Positions 24,225-32,930 of a stretch of DNA of 34,610 nucleotides are shown one piece after another. This stretch comes from Protofrankia sp. CiT1. GTDB lineage: Bacteria; Actinomycetota; Actinomycetes; Frankiales; Frankiaceae. Within the stretch, counting starts at the first letter, position 1, and each line of letters opens with the position of its first letter. The position numbers and the translations under genes were made by a program. The notes under the pieces are model-generated. The model made no database searches, was not told the origin of the DNA, and saw only the letters and a list, made by a program, of their open reading frames with translations. The stretch spans positions 1 to 34,610 of the forward strand of contig NZ_CAKJTL010000029.1 in NCBI RefSeq assembly GCF_917627385.1, read 5' to 3'.

Positions 24225-24250
24225 GCCGTGCCGCGAGTGCCGTGGCCGGG

Positions 24251-24835
24251 TCAGGCGGAGCAGGACCAGCTGATCGAGCCGGCCAGGGTACGGCCCGCCG
24301 AAGTCTGGCCGGTGAATGACAGCGAACCGCCCGAAGACGTGATCGTCGCAGTGGTCGCGATGGCCTCCACCGCGTACGGGCCGTCCGTGGATGAGCCGAC
24401 GGAAACGGTGACCACGGCCGGGTAGGAGCCGGCTCCGTGGTAGGCGGCGATCCGGACGGTCGCTGTAACGGTGTACCCATGAATGACGCCGCTGGCGGAT
24501 TCCACGTAGCGCCGGCCTGTGTCGCAGCTGACGGTTGTGTCCACGTGACCGGCGACTGTGATTGGCGATGTGATCGACACTGTCAGAGATCCCGGCCCGC
24601 CGACGCCGCGTCCGGCGGACGTACCACCCGTCGCCGGTGCGGTTGCCACGGGCACGGTTGTCACAGGCACGGTTGCCGTCACCGATGACGAGGTGCTGGA
24701 GGCCTGCGTGGTCGCCGCGGACACGGCCGTGCCGGCGGTGCGGGCACCGGGTTGGCATGCGGACAGCGGAAGAACTGCCATGCCGACGAGGAGCATGACG
24801 GCCATCCGGGATCGGCTGGCGTGATGACGGTTCAT
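24251..24835 (-). CDS. Exported lipoprotein, paralogue of the protein at 10523
   Basis: 194 residues. The lipobox PLSAC near residue 27 follows a hydrophobic MLLVGMAVLPLSA, so it should be lipidated and anchored outside. A Thr/Ser/Ala-rich linker (about 30-75) leads to a globular C-terminal part: SLTVSITSPITVAGHVDTTV, then SCDTGRRYV, IHGYTVTATV and the ending TLAGSISWSCSA. These match the exported protein at 10523-11005 strand by strand, including two cysteines. GAGGTG 8 nt before the ATG supports the start. It diverges from the response-regulator gene at 25007, which may regulate it (inference). Confidence 0.87.
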   Translation of the reverse strand: MNRHHASRSRMAVMLLVGMAVLPLSACQPGARTAGTAVSAATTQASSTSSSVTATVPVTTVPVATAPATGGTSAGRGVGGPGSLTVSITSPITVAGHVDTTVSCDTGRRYVESASGVIHGYTVTATVRIAAYHGAGSYPAVVTVSVGSSTDGPYAVEAIATTATITSSGGSLSFTGQTSAGRTLAGSISWSCSA

Positions 24836-25006
24836 CGTTTGACACCTCGTATCGGAGCGGGACAGCGGGTGCTGTTCTCAGCTCTGGAGCCTGCCCGGCG
24901 TTTATGAGAGCCGGATGTATGAACAGGCGGTTCGGCTCGCATGGAACTCATATGTTCGTCCGGTGTGATTGCGACCCGCGGGGCGCACGGAGGGCGTGGG
25001 AGGGAC

Positions 25007-25732
25007 ATGAGCGAGAACGGGAGCCGTGATTCGCGGTCGATGCGGGTCCTGGTCGTGGATGATGAGGCGAATATCGTCGATCTTGTCCGTATGTCCTTGC
25101 GCTTCCACGGCTTTGACGTGGTTACCGCAGCTTCCGGCCGGGAGGCGATGACCGCTGTCACCGAGATGGCACCGGATCTTGTGGTGCTTGACGTGGGGCT
25201 GCCCGACACCGACGGTTTCGAGGTCTGCCGTCGACTGCGTGACGCTGGAGCCGAGACCCCGGTGATTTTTTTGACCGCTCGTGATCGCCATGCCGACAAG
25301 GTCGCTGGTCTGACCTACGGCGGCGACGACTACGTGACCAAGCCCTTTTCCATCGATGAACTGGTAGCCCGGGTGCGCGCGGTGCTCCGGCGGGCACGGC
25401 GCGACCAGTCACCGCTGGCCGCGCAGGTCCTGGTCTTCGCCGATCTCGTCCTGAACGAGGACAGCCACGAGGTGGCCCGGGGCGGTCATCCGCTGGAGTT
25501 GTCGCCCACCGAGTTCAAACTGCTGCGATATTTGTTGGCGAACCCGCGCCGGGTATTGTCACGTGCCCAGATCCTCGACGCGGTCTGGAATTACGACTTC
25601 GACGGTGGCCACACCATCGTCGACCAGTATGTGAGCTACCTACGGCGTAAGCTTGCGCCGCACGGACCGCCGTTGATCCATACCCAGCGCGGCTTCGGCT
25701 ATGTGCTGCGAGAGCCTGGCGCGCAGCTTTGA
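25007..25732 (+). CDS. OmpR/PhoB-family response regulator, orphan
   Basis: 241 residues. The receiver domain has D18-D19, phospho-acceptor D62 in VLDVGLPD, T90 and K112 in VTKPF. The winged-helix output domain follows from about residue 140 (HPLELSPTEFKLLRYLLANP, then TIVDQYVSYLRRKL). ATG 25007 has GGGAGGGAC directly before it. The histidine kinase that normally follows is missing: the next thing downstream is a tandem hairpin array and a convergent aldo/keto reductase gene. The cognate kinase is elsewhere or has been lost. Confidence 0.94.
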   Translation: MSENGSRDSRSMRVLVVDDEANIVDLVRMSLRFHGFDVVTAASGREAMTAVTEMAPDLVVLDVGLPDTDGFEVCRRLRDAGAETPVIFLTARDRHADKVAGLTYGGDDYVTKPFSIDELVARVRAVLRRARRDQSPLAAQVLVFADLVLNEDSHEVARGGHPLELSPTEFKLLRYLLANPRRVLSRAQILDAVWNYDFDGGHTIVDQYVSYLRRKLAPHGPPLIHTQRGFGYVLREPGAQL

Positions 25733-25756
25733 CCGTATCGATACGTGACGATCGTC

Positions 25757-25931
25757 GTGTCTGGTCAAAGGCCGCGCGATGCTGGTTTTTCGCGCGGCCG
25801 GCGACTTTGGTCTGGGTGTCTGGTCAAAGGCCGCGCGATGCTGGTTTTTCGCGCGGCCGGCGACTTTGGTCTGGGTGTCTGGTCAAAGGCCGCGCGATGC
25901 TGGTTTTTCGCGCGGCCTTTGACCTCGGTGA
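25757..25931 (+). terminator. Three tandem hairpins, 59-bp repeats
   Basis: Copies start at 25757, 25816 and 25875, exactly 59 bp apart. Each contains GGCCGCGCG-N12-CGCGCGGCC, with a loop ending in TTTTT. The third has the longest stem, 16 bp: GGTCAAAGGCCGCGCG against CGCGCGGCCTTTGACC. The array lies between the convergent response-regulator and aldo/keto-reductase genes, where a bidirectional terminator is expected; triplication of a 59-bp segment is the likely origin. Confidence 0.8.
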
Positions 25932-25932
25932 G

Positions 25933-26940
25933 TTACCCGGTCGGTCGGGATGGCCCGGCGCCGGCTCCGAGACGATCGATGCCCAGCTCGATGTCATCGA
26001 TGTCCTCCGCGGTCAGCGCGAGGGTGGCGGCCGTGATCCATCCATTGACCTGGCTTGGCCTGCGCGCGCCGACGATCGCCGCGGTCACACCGTCGAACGC
26101 GAGGGTCCAGGCGACGGCTACCGAGGCGACGGTCGTGTTGTGCCTTTTTGCCACCGTTCGCAGGATGTCAGCGAGAGCGAGGTTGCTGTGCAGTGCCTCG
26201 CCGGTGAAGTCCGGTGAGGCGCGCCGCCAGTCGTCGGCCGGGAGGTCGGCCGATCGCTGCGCTGACCATGCCCCGCTGAGCAGCCCCGACTGCATCGGGC
26301 TGTAGACGATTACCCCGATGTTGTGCTTGGCGCAGTACGGCAGGATGTCCGTGGCCACGGTCCGCTTGATCGCTGAGAACGGCGGCTGGAGAACATCAAC
26401 CCCGCCCGCGGATGCGGCACGCTCGAGCAGGTCGACGTCGAAGTTGGACACGCCCACCGACCGGATCTTTCCTTCCGCGCGCAGTTCGTGCAGTGTCGCG
26501 ACGGAATCCTCGATCGGTGTGCCGTCCTTCGGCGGCCAGTGCAGTTGGTAAAGATCGATTCTTTCGATCTTCAATCGTCGCAGGGACGCGTTGACCTCAC
26601 GGCGGATCGACTCGGGCGAGCCCACTCTGGCGGGCAACAGGTCATGATCTGATTTCCAGGTCATGCCGCACTTTGTGAACACGTATGGCCGGTCGGCTTC
26701 GCCGATGTCCGCGAGCGCCCGTGCCACGACCTCCTCGGAGTGCCCGCGGCCGTATACAGCCGCTGTGTCGATCCAGTTCACGCCGTGCTCGACGGCATGC
26801 CGAATGGCGGCCACCGATTCATCGTCGTCCTGGGCGCCCCATCCGAATGCGTGCTCCGCACCGCCGATCGCCCAGGCGCCGAAGCCAACCCGGGTGATGT
26901 TCAAACCGGTCGGGCCCAAGAGCATTGTAGGAAGGGTCAT
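25933..26940 (-). CDS. Aldo/keto reductase
   Basis: 335 residues from ATG 26940; the longer frame to 27051 has no protein-like leader. The catalytic tetrad of the family is visible: D58 (WIDTAAVYGRGHSEE), Y63, K90 (FTKCGM) and H134 (YQLHWPPKDG). It is an NADPH-dependent cytoplasmic oxidoreductase that reduces aldehydes or ketones, of the AKR11/YajO-like type with the later IGVIVYSPMQSGLLSG segment. Substrate unknown. Its stop is next to the triple hairpin, which probably ends its transcription. Confidence 0.92.
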   Translation of the reverse strand: MTLPTMLLGPTGLNITRVGFGAWAIGGAEHAFGWGAQDDDESVAAIRHAVEHGVNWIDTAAVYGRGHSEEVVARALADIGEADRPYVFTKCGMTWKSDHDLLPARVGSPESIRREVNASLRRLKIERIDLYQLHWPPKDGTPIEDSVATLHELRAEGKIRSVGVSNFDVDLLERAASAGGVDVLQPPFSAIKRTVATDILPYCAKHNIGVIVYSPMQSGLLSGAWSAQRSADLPADDWRRASPDFTGEALHSNLALADILRTVAKRHNTTVASVAVAWTLAFDGVTAAIVGARRPSQVNGWITAATLALTAEDIDDIELGIDRLGAGAGPSRPTG

Positions 26941-27781
26941 GGTCAGTGTGTACCCCCATGCGAGACTCCGGATCTGGGTGGAACGAGGACTCCTGGGATC
27001 CAGGCGGCTGGCTCCGACCGGACCGTACCGGCTTCTCCAGCATGAAAGCATTCACGCGACCGGAAGTCCCGCGGCCAGGAATGTCAGTAATGTCATGTTT
27101 GTCTTGTTGACATTCCTGAAGATGAGCGGCCTCCGCCGCGGCCGGCCAGGGCCGGTGCGCGGCGGCGAGCGGGAATGCCGTCTGGTCGCGGGCGGTCTGG
27201 GCGTGTCGTCCGCGGGCGTTGGACAGCCCGGGTCATTGGATGGTCGCACGGTGATCCGCTGGTGAAATATGCACCATGATTTTTACTATGAGTAGTCATA
27301 TTGGTGGTACGGGTTATCTGTCGGCTGGCAGGTGGGATGCCCGCGCCATGAGTACGCGGCCGGGCCGCATAGGAACACCCAGGCCGGTCCCGGGGGTGTC
27401 AGCCGCCTCGGGGGCTGGTAGCCACGATCGGCTCCCTGGAGGCGTTGACCATGGGCAGTTCTGGTGGCACGCCCTGACGGTGGCCGGCCGCGGCGCTCTG
27501 CCGGCGCGGACGATGGAGGTGCCCGCGACCGGTAGTCGCGGTGGGTTACCTCGGGCGATGCGCCGCCATCCGCTACGTGAGGTATGTAGTGGACTTCCTT
27601 CCCCGGAGACCTCCCGTGATGGCCTGTAGCCGTGTAGCGTCTTCCATGGCCAAGTTCGGCGGTTGGCGTCTACAAGGGACGCGGACGGCGAACACTGTCG
27701 TGGGAGCGCCAAAATCTCACTTCAGACGGTCCGGGGCCCGCGCGGTGTGGGTCCTGACTGCACCAGCAGGGAGAACGGCAC
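26941..27781. other. 841-bp gap upstream of the cold-shock gene
   Basis: No convincing gene; a plus-strand frame at 27276-27629 is Gly/Arg-rich and lacks a ribosome site. An inverted repeat, AGGAATGTCA (27077-27086) and TGACATTCCT (27108-27117), may be an operator of the aldo/keto reductase gene. The part before 27782 is likely a long 5' leader of the cold-shock mRNA, as is common for this family. Confidence 0.5.
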
Positions 27782-27985
27782 GTGGCTCAGGGCACGGTTA
27801 AGTGGTTCAACTCGGAGAAGGGCTTCGGCTTCATCTCCGTGGACGGCGGCGGTTCGGATGTCTTCGTCCACTACAGCGCGATTGACATGGACGGGTACAA
27901 GAGCCTGGAAGAAGGGCAGCGGGTCGAGTTCCAAGTGACCCAAGGACAGAAGGGTCCACAGGCTGACGCCGTTCGGGTCGTCTGA
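27782..27985 (+). CDS. Cold-shock protein, CspA family
   Basis: 67 residues covering a whole cold-shock domain. Starts GTG 27782 with GGGAG upstream. It reads [20 protein letters not shown], the RNP1 motif KGFGFI, then [10 protein letters not shown], the RNP2 motif VFVHY, and ends ADAVRVV. A single-stranded RNA and DNA binding chaperone. It is monocistronic and followed by a weak stem-loop at 28020-28054. Confidence 0.96.
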   Translation: MAQGTVKWFNSEKGFGFISVDGGGSDVFVHYSAIDMDGYKSLEEGQRVEFQVTQGQKGPQADAVRVV

Positions 27986-28019
27986 GCCACGAGGGACGTA
28001 ACTCCACAGTCGTAGGGCG

Positions 28020-28054
28020 AGGGTCCGCCATCCCCAGCTGAGGAGGCGGGCCTT
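28020..28054 (+). terminator. Probable terminator of the cold-shock gene
   Basis: AGGGTCCGCC (28020-28029) and GGCGGGCCTT (28045-28054) form a 10-bp stem with two G-U pairs, 15-nt loop, 35 bp past the stop, followed by the weak T-rich TTCGTTAT. Confidence 0.5.
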
Positions 28055-28209
28055 CGTTATCTGTCGGTGGCGGGCGACACGTTCGGATTCATAACGCATC
28101 GCGTTTCTTTTTCGTGTTGTTTCTTTTCTGGTAGATTGCGCGTTTCCGCATAGCCGCTGACGTGCGCTCGAATATGTCGGGTCCGTCAGCTGCCATCTTT
28201 TTTGTTGAA

Positions 28210-28295
28210 TAGGAGCGCCCGGTAACAGAGGACCGCGGCGTCGCGGGGCTGGGGCACGCCCCTCGCCGCGCTGCCGGATTTTTTGCCGAGCGTAT
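28210..28295 (-). repeat. Palindromic element C5, truncated
   Basis: TAGGAGCGCCCGGTAACAGA at 28210 matches the family left end, and the next bases (GGACCGCGGCGTCGCGGGGC) match the corresponding arm of C3. After about 28275 the sequence departs from the others; TTGCCGAGCG near 28285 may be a worn right end. It lies between the convergent cold-shock and asd genes. Confidence 0.65.
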
Positions 28296-28350
28296 CCGCC
28301 GGATGGAACGCTCGTAGCAAAATTTCCGTCAACCACGCCGACGCGGGGGA

Positions 28351-29496
28351 CTATCGACCGCGGGACACCAGGAGTTCGGCGATCTGCAGGGTGTTCAAGG
28401 CCGCACCCTTGCGGAGGTTGTCGCCACAGACGAACATGGCGAGCTCACACGGGTCGTCGGGCGATTGCCTGATCCGCCCGACCCAGGTCGGATCGGTACC
28501 GACGACATCTGCCGGCGTTGGGAAATCCCCTGCGGCCGGGTCGTCCAGGACCGCCACACCTGGCGCCGCGCGCAGGACGGCTCGTGCCTCATCCGCCGTT
28601 ACCGGACGTGCGAACCACGCGTGTACCGCCACCGCGTGGGTCGTCACGACCGGTACCCGGACACAGGTCGCGGATACCCTGAGGCCGGGGAGCCCGAGGA
28701 TTTTCCGTGACTCGTTCCGGATCTTAATTTCCTCGGACGACCAGCCGCCATCCTTGTAGGAACCGGCCCACGGCACCACGTTCAGCGCGAGCGGCGCGGG
28801 GAACGGGCCGAGCCCGTTCTCCCCGATCGCCTTGCGGACGTCTCCGGCGCTCTGTCCGAGTCTGAGCTCGATGTCGCCAGCCGTGCCGGCAGGCAGGCCG
28901 GCCGCGTCGGCCGGCGGCATGTTGCGGTGGGCGAGCCCGGCATCGAGGACGACCGCGAGCTGGGCGTACAGCGTGTCGATACCGGCTTGGCCCGCTCCGC
29001 TCGCTGCCTGGTAGGAGGTCGCCACCAGGGAGTCCAGCCCGAACACCCGGTGTAGCGCGCCAACCGCGACGATCATTGACAGTGTCGTGCAGTTCGGGTT
29101 GGCGATGATCCCACGAGGTCGCCTCGCCGCAGCCTGCGCGTTCACCTCGGGGACGACGAGCGGGACGTCGGCATCCATCCGGAAAGCGCCCGAGTTGTCG
29201 ACCACGGTAGCCCCACGGGACGCGGCGACCGGTGCCCACTCCTTGGAGACCTCATCCGGAACGTCGAACATCGCGATGTCGACGCCGTCGAAGACCTCGG
29301 GAGCCAGCGCAAGCACCTCGACGTCCCTGCCGCGCAGCCGCAGTTTCCGCCCAGCGGACCGGGCGGAAGCGATCAAGCGGATCTCTCCCCAGATGTTCGG
29401 GCGTTCCGTCAGCAGCGACAGCATCACGGTGCCGACCGCACCGGTCGCGCCGACTACAGCGAGTGTTGGGCGGTGGGCGGCAGTCTGTGTCGTCAT
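28351..29496 (-). CDS. asd: Aspartate-semialdehyde dehydrogenase
   Basis: 381 residues. N-terminal nucleotide-binding loop [13 protein letters not shown]; the catalytic Cys136 lies in [20 protein letters not shown] and [16 protein letters not shown] are conserved substrate-site segments; [15 protein letters not shown] supplies the acid/base His. It converts aspartyl phosphate to aspartate semialdehyde, the second step of the route to lysine, threonine, methionine and diaminopimelate. The start overlaps the end of the aspartate-kinase gene by 4 bp, so the two are one operon. Length is slightly longer than the usual 340-360. Confidence 0.96.
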   Translation of the reverse strand: MTTQTAAHRPTLAVVGATGAVGTVMLSLLTERPNIWGEIRLIASARSAGRKLRLRGRDVEVLALAPEVFDGVDIAMFDVPDEVSKEWAPVAASRGATVVDNSGAFRMDADVPLVVPEVNAQAAARRPRGIIANPNCTTLSMIVAVGALHRVFGLDSLVATSYQAASGAGQAGIDTLYAQLAVVLDAGLAHRNMPPADAAGLPAGTAGDIELRLGQSAGDVRKAIGENGLGPFPAPLALNVVPWAGSYKDGGWSSEEIKIRNESRKILGLPGLRVSATCVRVPVVTTHAVAVHAWFARPVTADEARAVLRAAPGVAVLDDPAAGDFPTPADVVGTDPTWVGRIRQSPDDPCELAMFVCGDNLRKGAALNTLQIAELLVSRGR

Positions 29497-30761
29497 CGGC
29501 CGGTGCCCGCGTACACGACGGCCTGGCCGTTGGGATCGGAGAGGTCGAAGGCACTGTGGACGGCCCGGACTGCTACGGGCAGGTCGGTGTCGCGGATGAC
29601 GACCGAGATCCGGATCTCGGAGGTTGAGATGATCTCTACATTGACCCCGGCGTCCGCGAGCGCGCCGAAAAAACGGGCTGACACCCCTGGATGCGACTTC
29701 ATCCCGGCGCCGATCAGGGAGAGTTTGCCGATGTGATCGTCGTACAGGGTCCGTTCGAAGCCAATCTGGCCACGGACCTTCGTCAGCGCGGTCAGCGCGG
29801 TACGGCCGTCGGCTTTCGGGAGGGTGAAGGAGATGTCGGTCCGCCCGGTGCCGGCGACCGAACCGACCTGCACGATCATATCGAGGTTGACGTCCGCGTC
29901 AGCGACGGCTCGGAAGACGGCAGCGGCCACGCCGGGCTTGTCCGGGCAGCCGGCCACGGTCACCTTCGCCTCGCTCTGGTCGTGTGCGACTCCGCGGATG
30001 ATGGCCTGTTCCACGAGATCTGCCTCCGGAATCTCGGTGACCCACGTACCCGGCTTCGAGGAGAACGAGGAACGGACGTGGACGGGGACGGTGTAGCGGC
30101 GGGCATACTCGACGCACCGAAGCATGAGAACTTTGGCGCCGCAGGCCGCCATCTCCATCATTTCCTCGTATGAGATGCGCTCGATGCGGCGTGCGTCCGG
30201 CACGATACGCGGGTCGGCGGTGAAAACGCCGTCCACATCGGTGTATATTTCGCAGAAATCAGCCCGCAAGGCGGCCGCGAGGGCCACGGCGGTCGTGTCC
30301 GACCCACCTCGGCCGAGCGTCGTCACGTCCTTCGTATCCTGGCTGACACCCTGGAAACCGGCGACGATCGCGATCGCACCTGAGTCCAGAGCGTCACGGA
30401 TGCGTCCCGGTGTGACATCGATGATGCGGGCCTTGCCATGCGCCGAAGTAGTGATCACTCCCGCCTGGGAGCCCGTGAACGACCGTGCCTCGGCACCCAG
30501 GTTTGAGATCGCCATGGCCAGCAGTGCCATCGAGATGCGTTCACCGGCGGTGAGCAGCATGTCGAGCTCTCGGGCCGGTGGTACCGGCGTGATCTGTTCG
30601 GCGAGTTCCAGCAGGTCATCGGTCGTGTCACCCATCGCGCTCACCACGACCACCACATCGTCGCCGGAACGGCGCTGAGACACGATCCGTTCGGCGACCC
30701 GTTTGATCCGGTTGGCATCCGAGACGGAGGAACCGCCGAACTTCGTCACCACGACCGCCAT
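29493..30761 (-). CDS. lysC: Aspartate kinase
   Basis: 422 residues from ATG 30761; a longer frame to 30782 lacks a ribosome site. The start [19 protein letters not shown] carries the KFGGSS active-site motif. The catalytic part includes [18 protein letters not shown], and the C-terminal third contains paired ACT domains. The product phosphorylates aspartate, the first committed step of the family, and is normally feedback-inhibited by lysine plus threonine through the ACT domains. It precedes asd. An internal ribosome site and GTG at 30014 would give a separate beta subunit. Confidence 0.96.
   Translation of the reverse strand: MAVVVTKFGGSSVSDANRIKRVAERIVSQRRSGDDVVVVVSAMGDTTDDLLELAEQITPVPPARELDMLLTAGERISMALLAMAISNLGAEARSFTGSQAGVITTSAHGKARIIDVTPGRIRDALDSGAIAIVAGFQGVSQDTKDVTTLGRGGSDTTAVALAAALRADFCEIYTDVDGVFTADPRIVPDARRIERISYEEMMEMAACGAKVLMLRCVEYARRYTVPVHVRSSFSSKPGTWVTEIPEADLVEQAIIRGVAHDQSEAKVTVAGCPDKPGVAAAVFRAVADADVNLDMIVQVGSVAGTGRTDISFTLPKADGRTALTALTKVRGQIGFERTLYDDHIGKLSLIGAGMKSHPGVSARFFGALADAGVNVEIISTSEIRISVVIRDTDLPVAVRAVHSAFDLSDPNGQAVVYAGTGR
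30012..30027 (-). promoter_or_regulatory. Internal ribosome site and start for an aspartate-kinase beta subunit
   Basis: On the minus strand GGAGG (complement of 30023-30027) precedes an in-frame GTG (30014-30012) by 8 nt. Translation from it gives 173 residues, the two ACT domains. Such alpha/beta overlapping genes are established for lysC of Corynebacterium and Bacillus; here it is inferred from the site. Confidence 0.7.
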
Positions 30762-30919
30762 GAGGCCCAGGCTACTTGGCACTCAGGGGACGGAGAAGGG
30801 CTGCGGTCACGGTGCTTTCGGGATGGCGATCAGATTGCCCCGCCGGAGCGGGCGGCCGTCTTGCCCGCGCTGGGGAACGAGGCGTTGCCGCCACGGTGGC
30901 CATTATCATATTTTTTTGA

Positions 30920-30950
30920 TTTTGAAAATAGTTTTTTGGAATTTTCAAAA
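30920..30950. repeat. AT-rich hairpin
   Basis: TTTTGAAAAT (30920-30929) pairs with ATTTTCAAAA (30941-30950) over 11 nt, in a run of nearly pure A/T from about 30903 to 30960, inside GC-rich DNA and next to element C6. Confidence 0.65.
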
Positions 30951-30967
30951 AAATTAAGTATTCGATA

Positions 30968-31171
30968 ATAGAGGTTTAGATCAAGGAGCGGGGTTGGGGC
31001 GCGTGCATCGCGAGGCGGTGGAGGGAGCCGCTCTGGTGGTGGGTGGCGATTGACGAGCTGGGGTGCCCGTGCATCGCGCGGCGTATGGCCGGGGAGCGAT
31101 GACGCGAGGCGCGGGCCCCAGCCTCGCGACGCCGCTTCCTGCTCGGACGCCCCGCTGCCGGAAGCCTCTTA
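30968..31171 (+). repeat. Palindromic element C6
   Basis: About 204 bp. The left end is worn (AGAGGTTTAGATCAAGGAGC), but the right end is CCGCTGCCGGAAGCCTCTTA. It carries GATCAAGGAGCGGGG and the family GTGCATCGCGAGGCGGTGGA core, then a second GCATCGCGCGG block. It occupies the divergent gap between lysC and the beta-helix lipoprotein gene. Confidence 0.82.
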
Positions 31172-31465
31172 ACCGCTATTTTGCGTGGGGCGTAATGATG
31201 TACGCGGTGGGACATGTGTGGGTTACGCGTGGGTCATGCGTGAGATGGCTTGCCTGGCGCTGTTTCACCGAGTGTTCCAGTGGTGGCACGGCGCTGCTGG
31301 TTGGTCACATTTTTATGATGTGGGTTGAAGTGGGTTCTTCGTTGGTTTGTCAACCGATAATCATTAATTTTTCTTTCATGCATATGATGCTGCTATTACG
31401 GATGGTGGCTGACGTTCGCGCATCGTGGGGGCCCATGAGGATGCGGGCCGGTTCACCGCTATGCT
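31172..31465. other. Intergenic stretch before the beta-helix lipoprotein gene
   Basis: No gene seen; the plus-strand frame at 31063-31518 runs through element C6 and lacks protein character. The part around 31310-31410 is AT-richer and probably contains the promoter of the gene that starts near 31526-31616. Confidence 0.5.
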
Positions 31466-31513
31466 CCTTTCGTCCTACTTGGGGGGGACACCAAGATTGG
31501 GACCTACGAAAGG
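31466..31513 (+). promoter_or_regulatory. Structured leader before the beta-helix lipoprotein gene
   Basis: CCTTTCGT (31466-31473) pairs with ACGAAAGG (31506-31513), with an inner stem CTTGG (31478-31482) and CCAAG (31491-31495). It ends 12 bp before the first possible start codon. It could be a riboswitch-like or protein-bound leader, or a terminator; I cannot match it to a known class. Confidence 0.45.
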
Positions 31514-31525
31514 CTTAGAGAGCCA

Positions 31526-32854
31526 GTGATGATCAACTGCAGTGCCCGGTGGAGTCCCGTGGCAAGCACCGAGGCACTAGGCGTGGGCCCTCGAGGCGCC
31601 TCTCCGCTGGGCGACGTGGCCGAGTGCTCCCAGGAGCGCCGTGCCGGGCGCCACTCGGCTGCCAGCCGGCTACCAGCCACCGTGGTGTTGTCCGCTGTTC
31701 TCCTGACCGGTGGGCTTGCCGCGTGCAAGCCAGCCGATTCGAGCCTGACGCAACCCGCCCATAGCACGGCGGCCCCCGCGGGAAACCAGGCACCGATCCA
31801 GACGCCCGCGGCTCCCACGGCTACCGGGAGCACGCTGTCTGCCGGGTCGGTTGTTTCGTCTCCGGCAGCCACAGCGACCGCCCAGGCCTCAGCGCCTGCC
31901 GCCGCATCGGCCTTGCCAGCCCTGGTTGCCGGGCTGACGGGGATTCCGGTGCCGCCGGCGCCGTTGCGTCAGGTCGGGGTGTCGACCACCCAGCAGTTGA
32001 CCGCCGCGCTCGCGAACGCCCGGCCAGGGGATCTCATCCAACTCGCGGACGGGCAGTACAGCGGGCACTTCGTCGCCAACCGGGCGGCGACCGCGAAGGC
32101 ACCGATCACGGTGCGTGGCTCACGCAACGCAGTGCTCGATGGTGGGTCGATCAACAGTGGCTATGTCTTTCACCTTGACAACGCCGATTACTGGCGCTTG
32201 GAGGGTTTCACGGTCCAGGACGGCCAGAAGGGGGTGATGACCGACCAGACCAGCGGGGCGGTCATCACCGGACTGCTGGTGCGGAACATCGGTGACGAGG
32301 GCATCCACCTACGGAACTTCTCGACTGACAACATCGTCGCCGGGTCGACGGTCAGCGGTACCGGGCGCAAGGATCCGGGCTTCGGCGAGGGCATCTACAT
32401 CGGCTCGGCCGAGTCGAACTGGGCAAAGTTCAGCGGTGGGAAGCCGGATAACTCCGATCGTAACCAGATTATCGGTAACGCAATCAACGGAGTGACCGCG
32501 GAGGCGGTTGACATCAAGGAAGCCACAACCGGTGGCGTCCTGCGGAGCAACACCTTCGACGGCTCCGCCATCACGGGTGACAACTACGCGGATTCGTGGG
32601 TCGACGTGAAGGGCAACAACTGGCTCATCGAGGGCAACGTCGGTGTCAACAGCCCGAAGGATGGTATCCAGACCCATGTCGTCGTCGACGGCTGGGGAAT
32701 GGGAAACATCATCACCGGCAACAAGCTCGACGTCCGCGGTCCCGGCTTCGGTGTCAGCGTTGACAAGCCGGACAAGACCAGGAACACCGTCTCCTGCACC
32801 AACACCGTCACCGCGGCGGCGAGCGGGTTGTTCAACGTGCCCTGCGCGCGGTAA
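31526..32854 (+). CDS. Secreted beta-helix lipoprotein (pectate-lyase-like)
   Basis: Up to 442 residues. A lipobox LAAC (Cys67 from the first start) follows the hydrophobic ATVVLSAVLLTGGLAA. The first 30 residues are not signal-like, so GTG 31616 is a likely true start, giving a normal lipoprotein leader. A Thr/Ala/Pro linker precedes a right-handed beta-helix: TTQQLTAALANARPGDLIQL, then ITVRGSRNAVLDGG, YWRLEGFTVQDGQKGV and VTAEAVDIKEATTGG. This fits extracellular polysaccharide lyases or binding proteins. A perfect terminator follows the stop. Confidence 0.88.
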   Translation: MMINCSARWSPVASTEALGVGPRGASPLGDVAECSQERRAGRHSAASRLPATVVLSAVLLTGGLAACKPADSSLTQPAHSTAAPAGNQAPIQTPAAPTATGSTLSAGSVVSSPAATATAQASAPAAASALPALVAGLTGIPVPPAPLRQVGVSTTQQLTAALANARPGDLIQLADGQYSGHFVANRAATAKAPITVRGSRNAVLDGGSINSGYVFHLDNADYWRLEGFTVQDGQKGVMTDQTSGAVITGLLVRNIGDEGIHLRNFSTDNIVAGSTVSGTGRKDPGFGEGIYIGSAESNWAKFSGGKPDNSDRNQIIGNAINGVTAEAVDIKEATTGGVLRSNTFDGSAITGDNYADSWVDVKGNNWLIEGNVGVNSPKDGIQTHVVVDGWGMGNIITGNKLDVRGPGFGVSVDKPDKTRNTVSCTNTVTAAASGLFNVPCAR

Positions 32855-32890
32855 CGCTCTCCGCGCGCGGTAACAGTCTCATCGCTGTAG

Positions 32891-32930
32891 GACCGCGGGT
32901 GGCTCATGAGGTTTCGGGCCACCCGCGGTC
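32891..32930 (+). terminator. Perfect 13-bp terminator hairpin
   Basis: GACCGCGGGTGGC (32891-32903) pairs with GCCACCCGCGGTC (32918-32930) over 14 nt, 37 bp after the beta-helix gene stop. Confidence 0.8.

Noticed and set aside
25729-26305. Plus-strand frames with repeated SKAARCWFFARP-like segments
   Set aside because: They are translations of the 59-bp tandem hairpins; the period is not a multiple of three, so the same repeat is read in different frames, and they run antisense to the aldo/keto reductase.
27276-27629. 117-aa plus-strand frame upstream of the cold-shock gene
   Set aside because: Gly/Arg/Pro-rich with no start signal and no recognisable pattern; more likely leader DNA.
31063-31518. 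Plus-strand frame upstream of the beta-helix gene
   Set aside because: It begins inside element C6 and reads through the AT-rich gap; no ribosome site or family resemblance.
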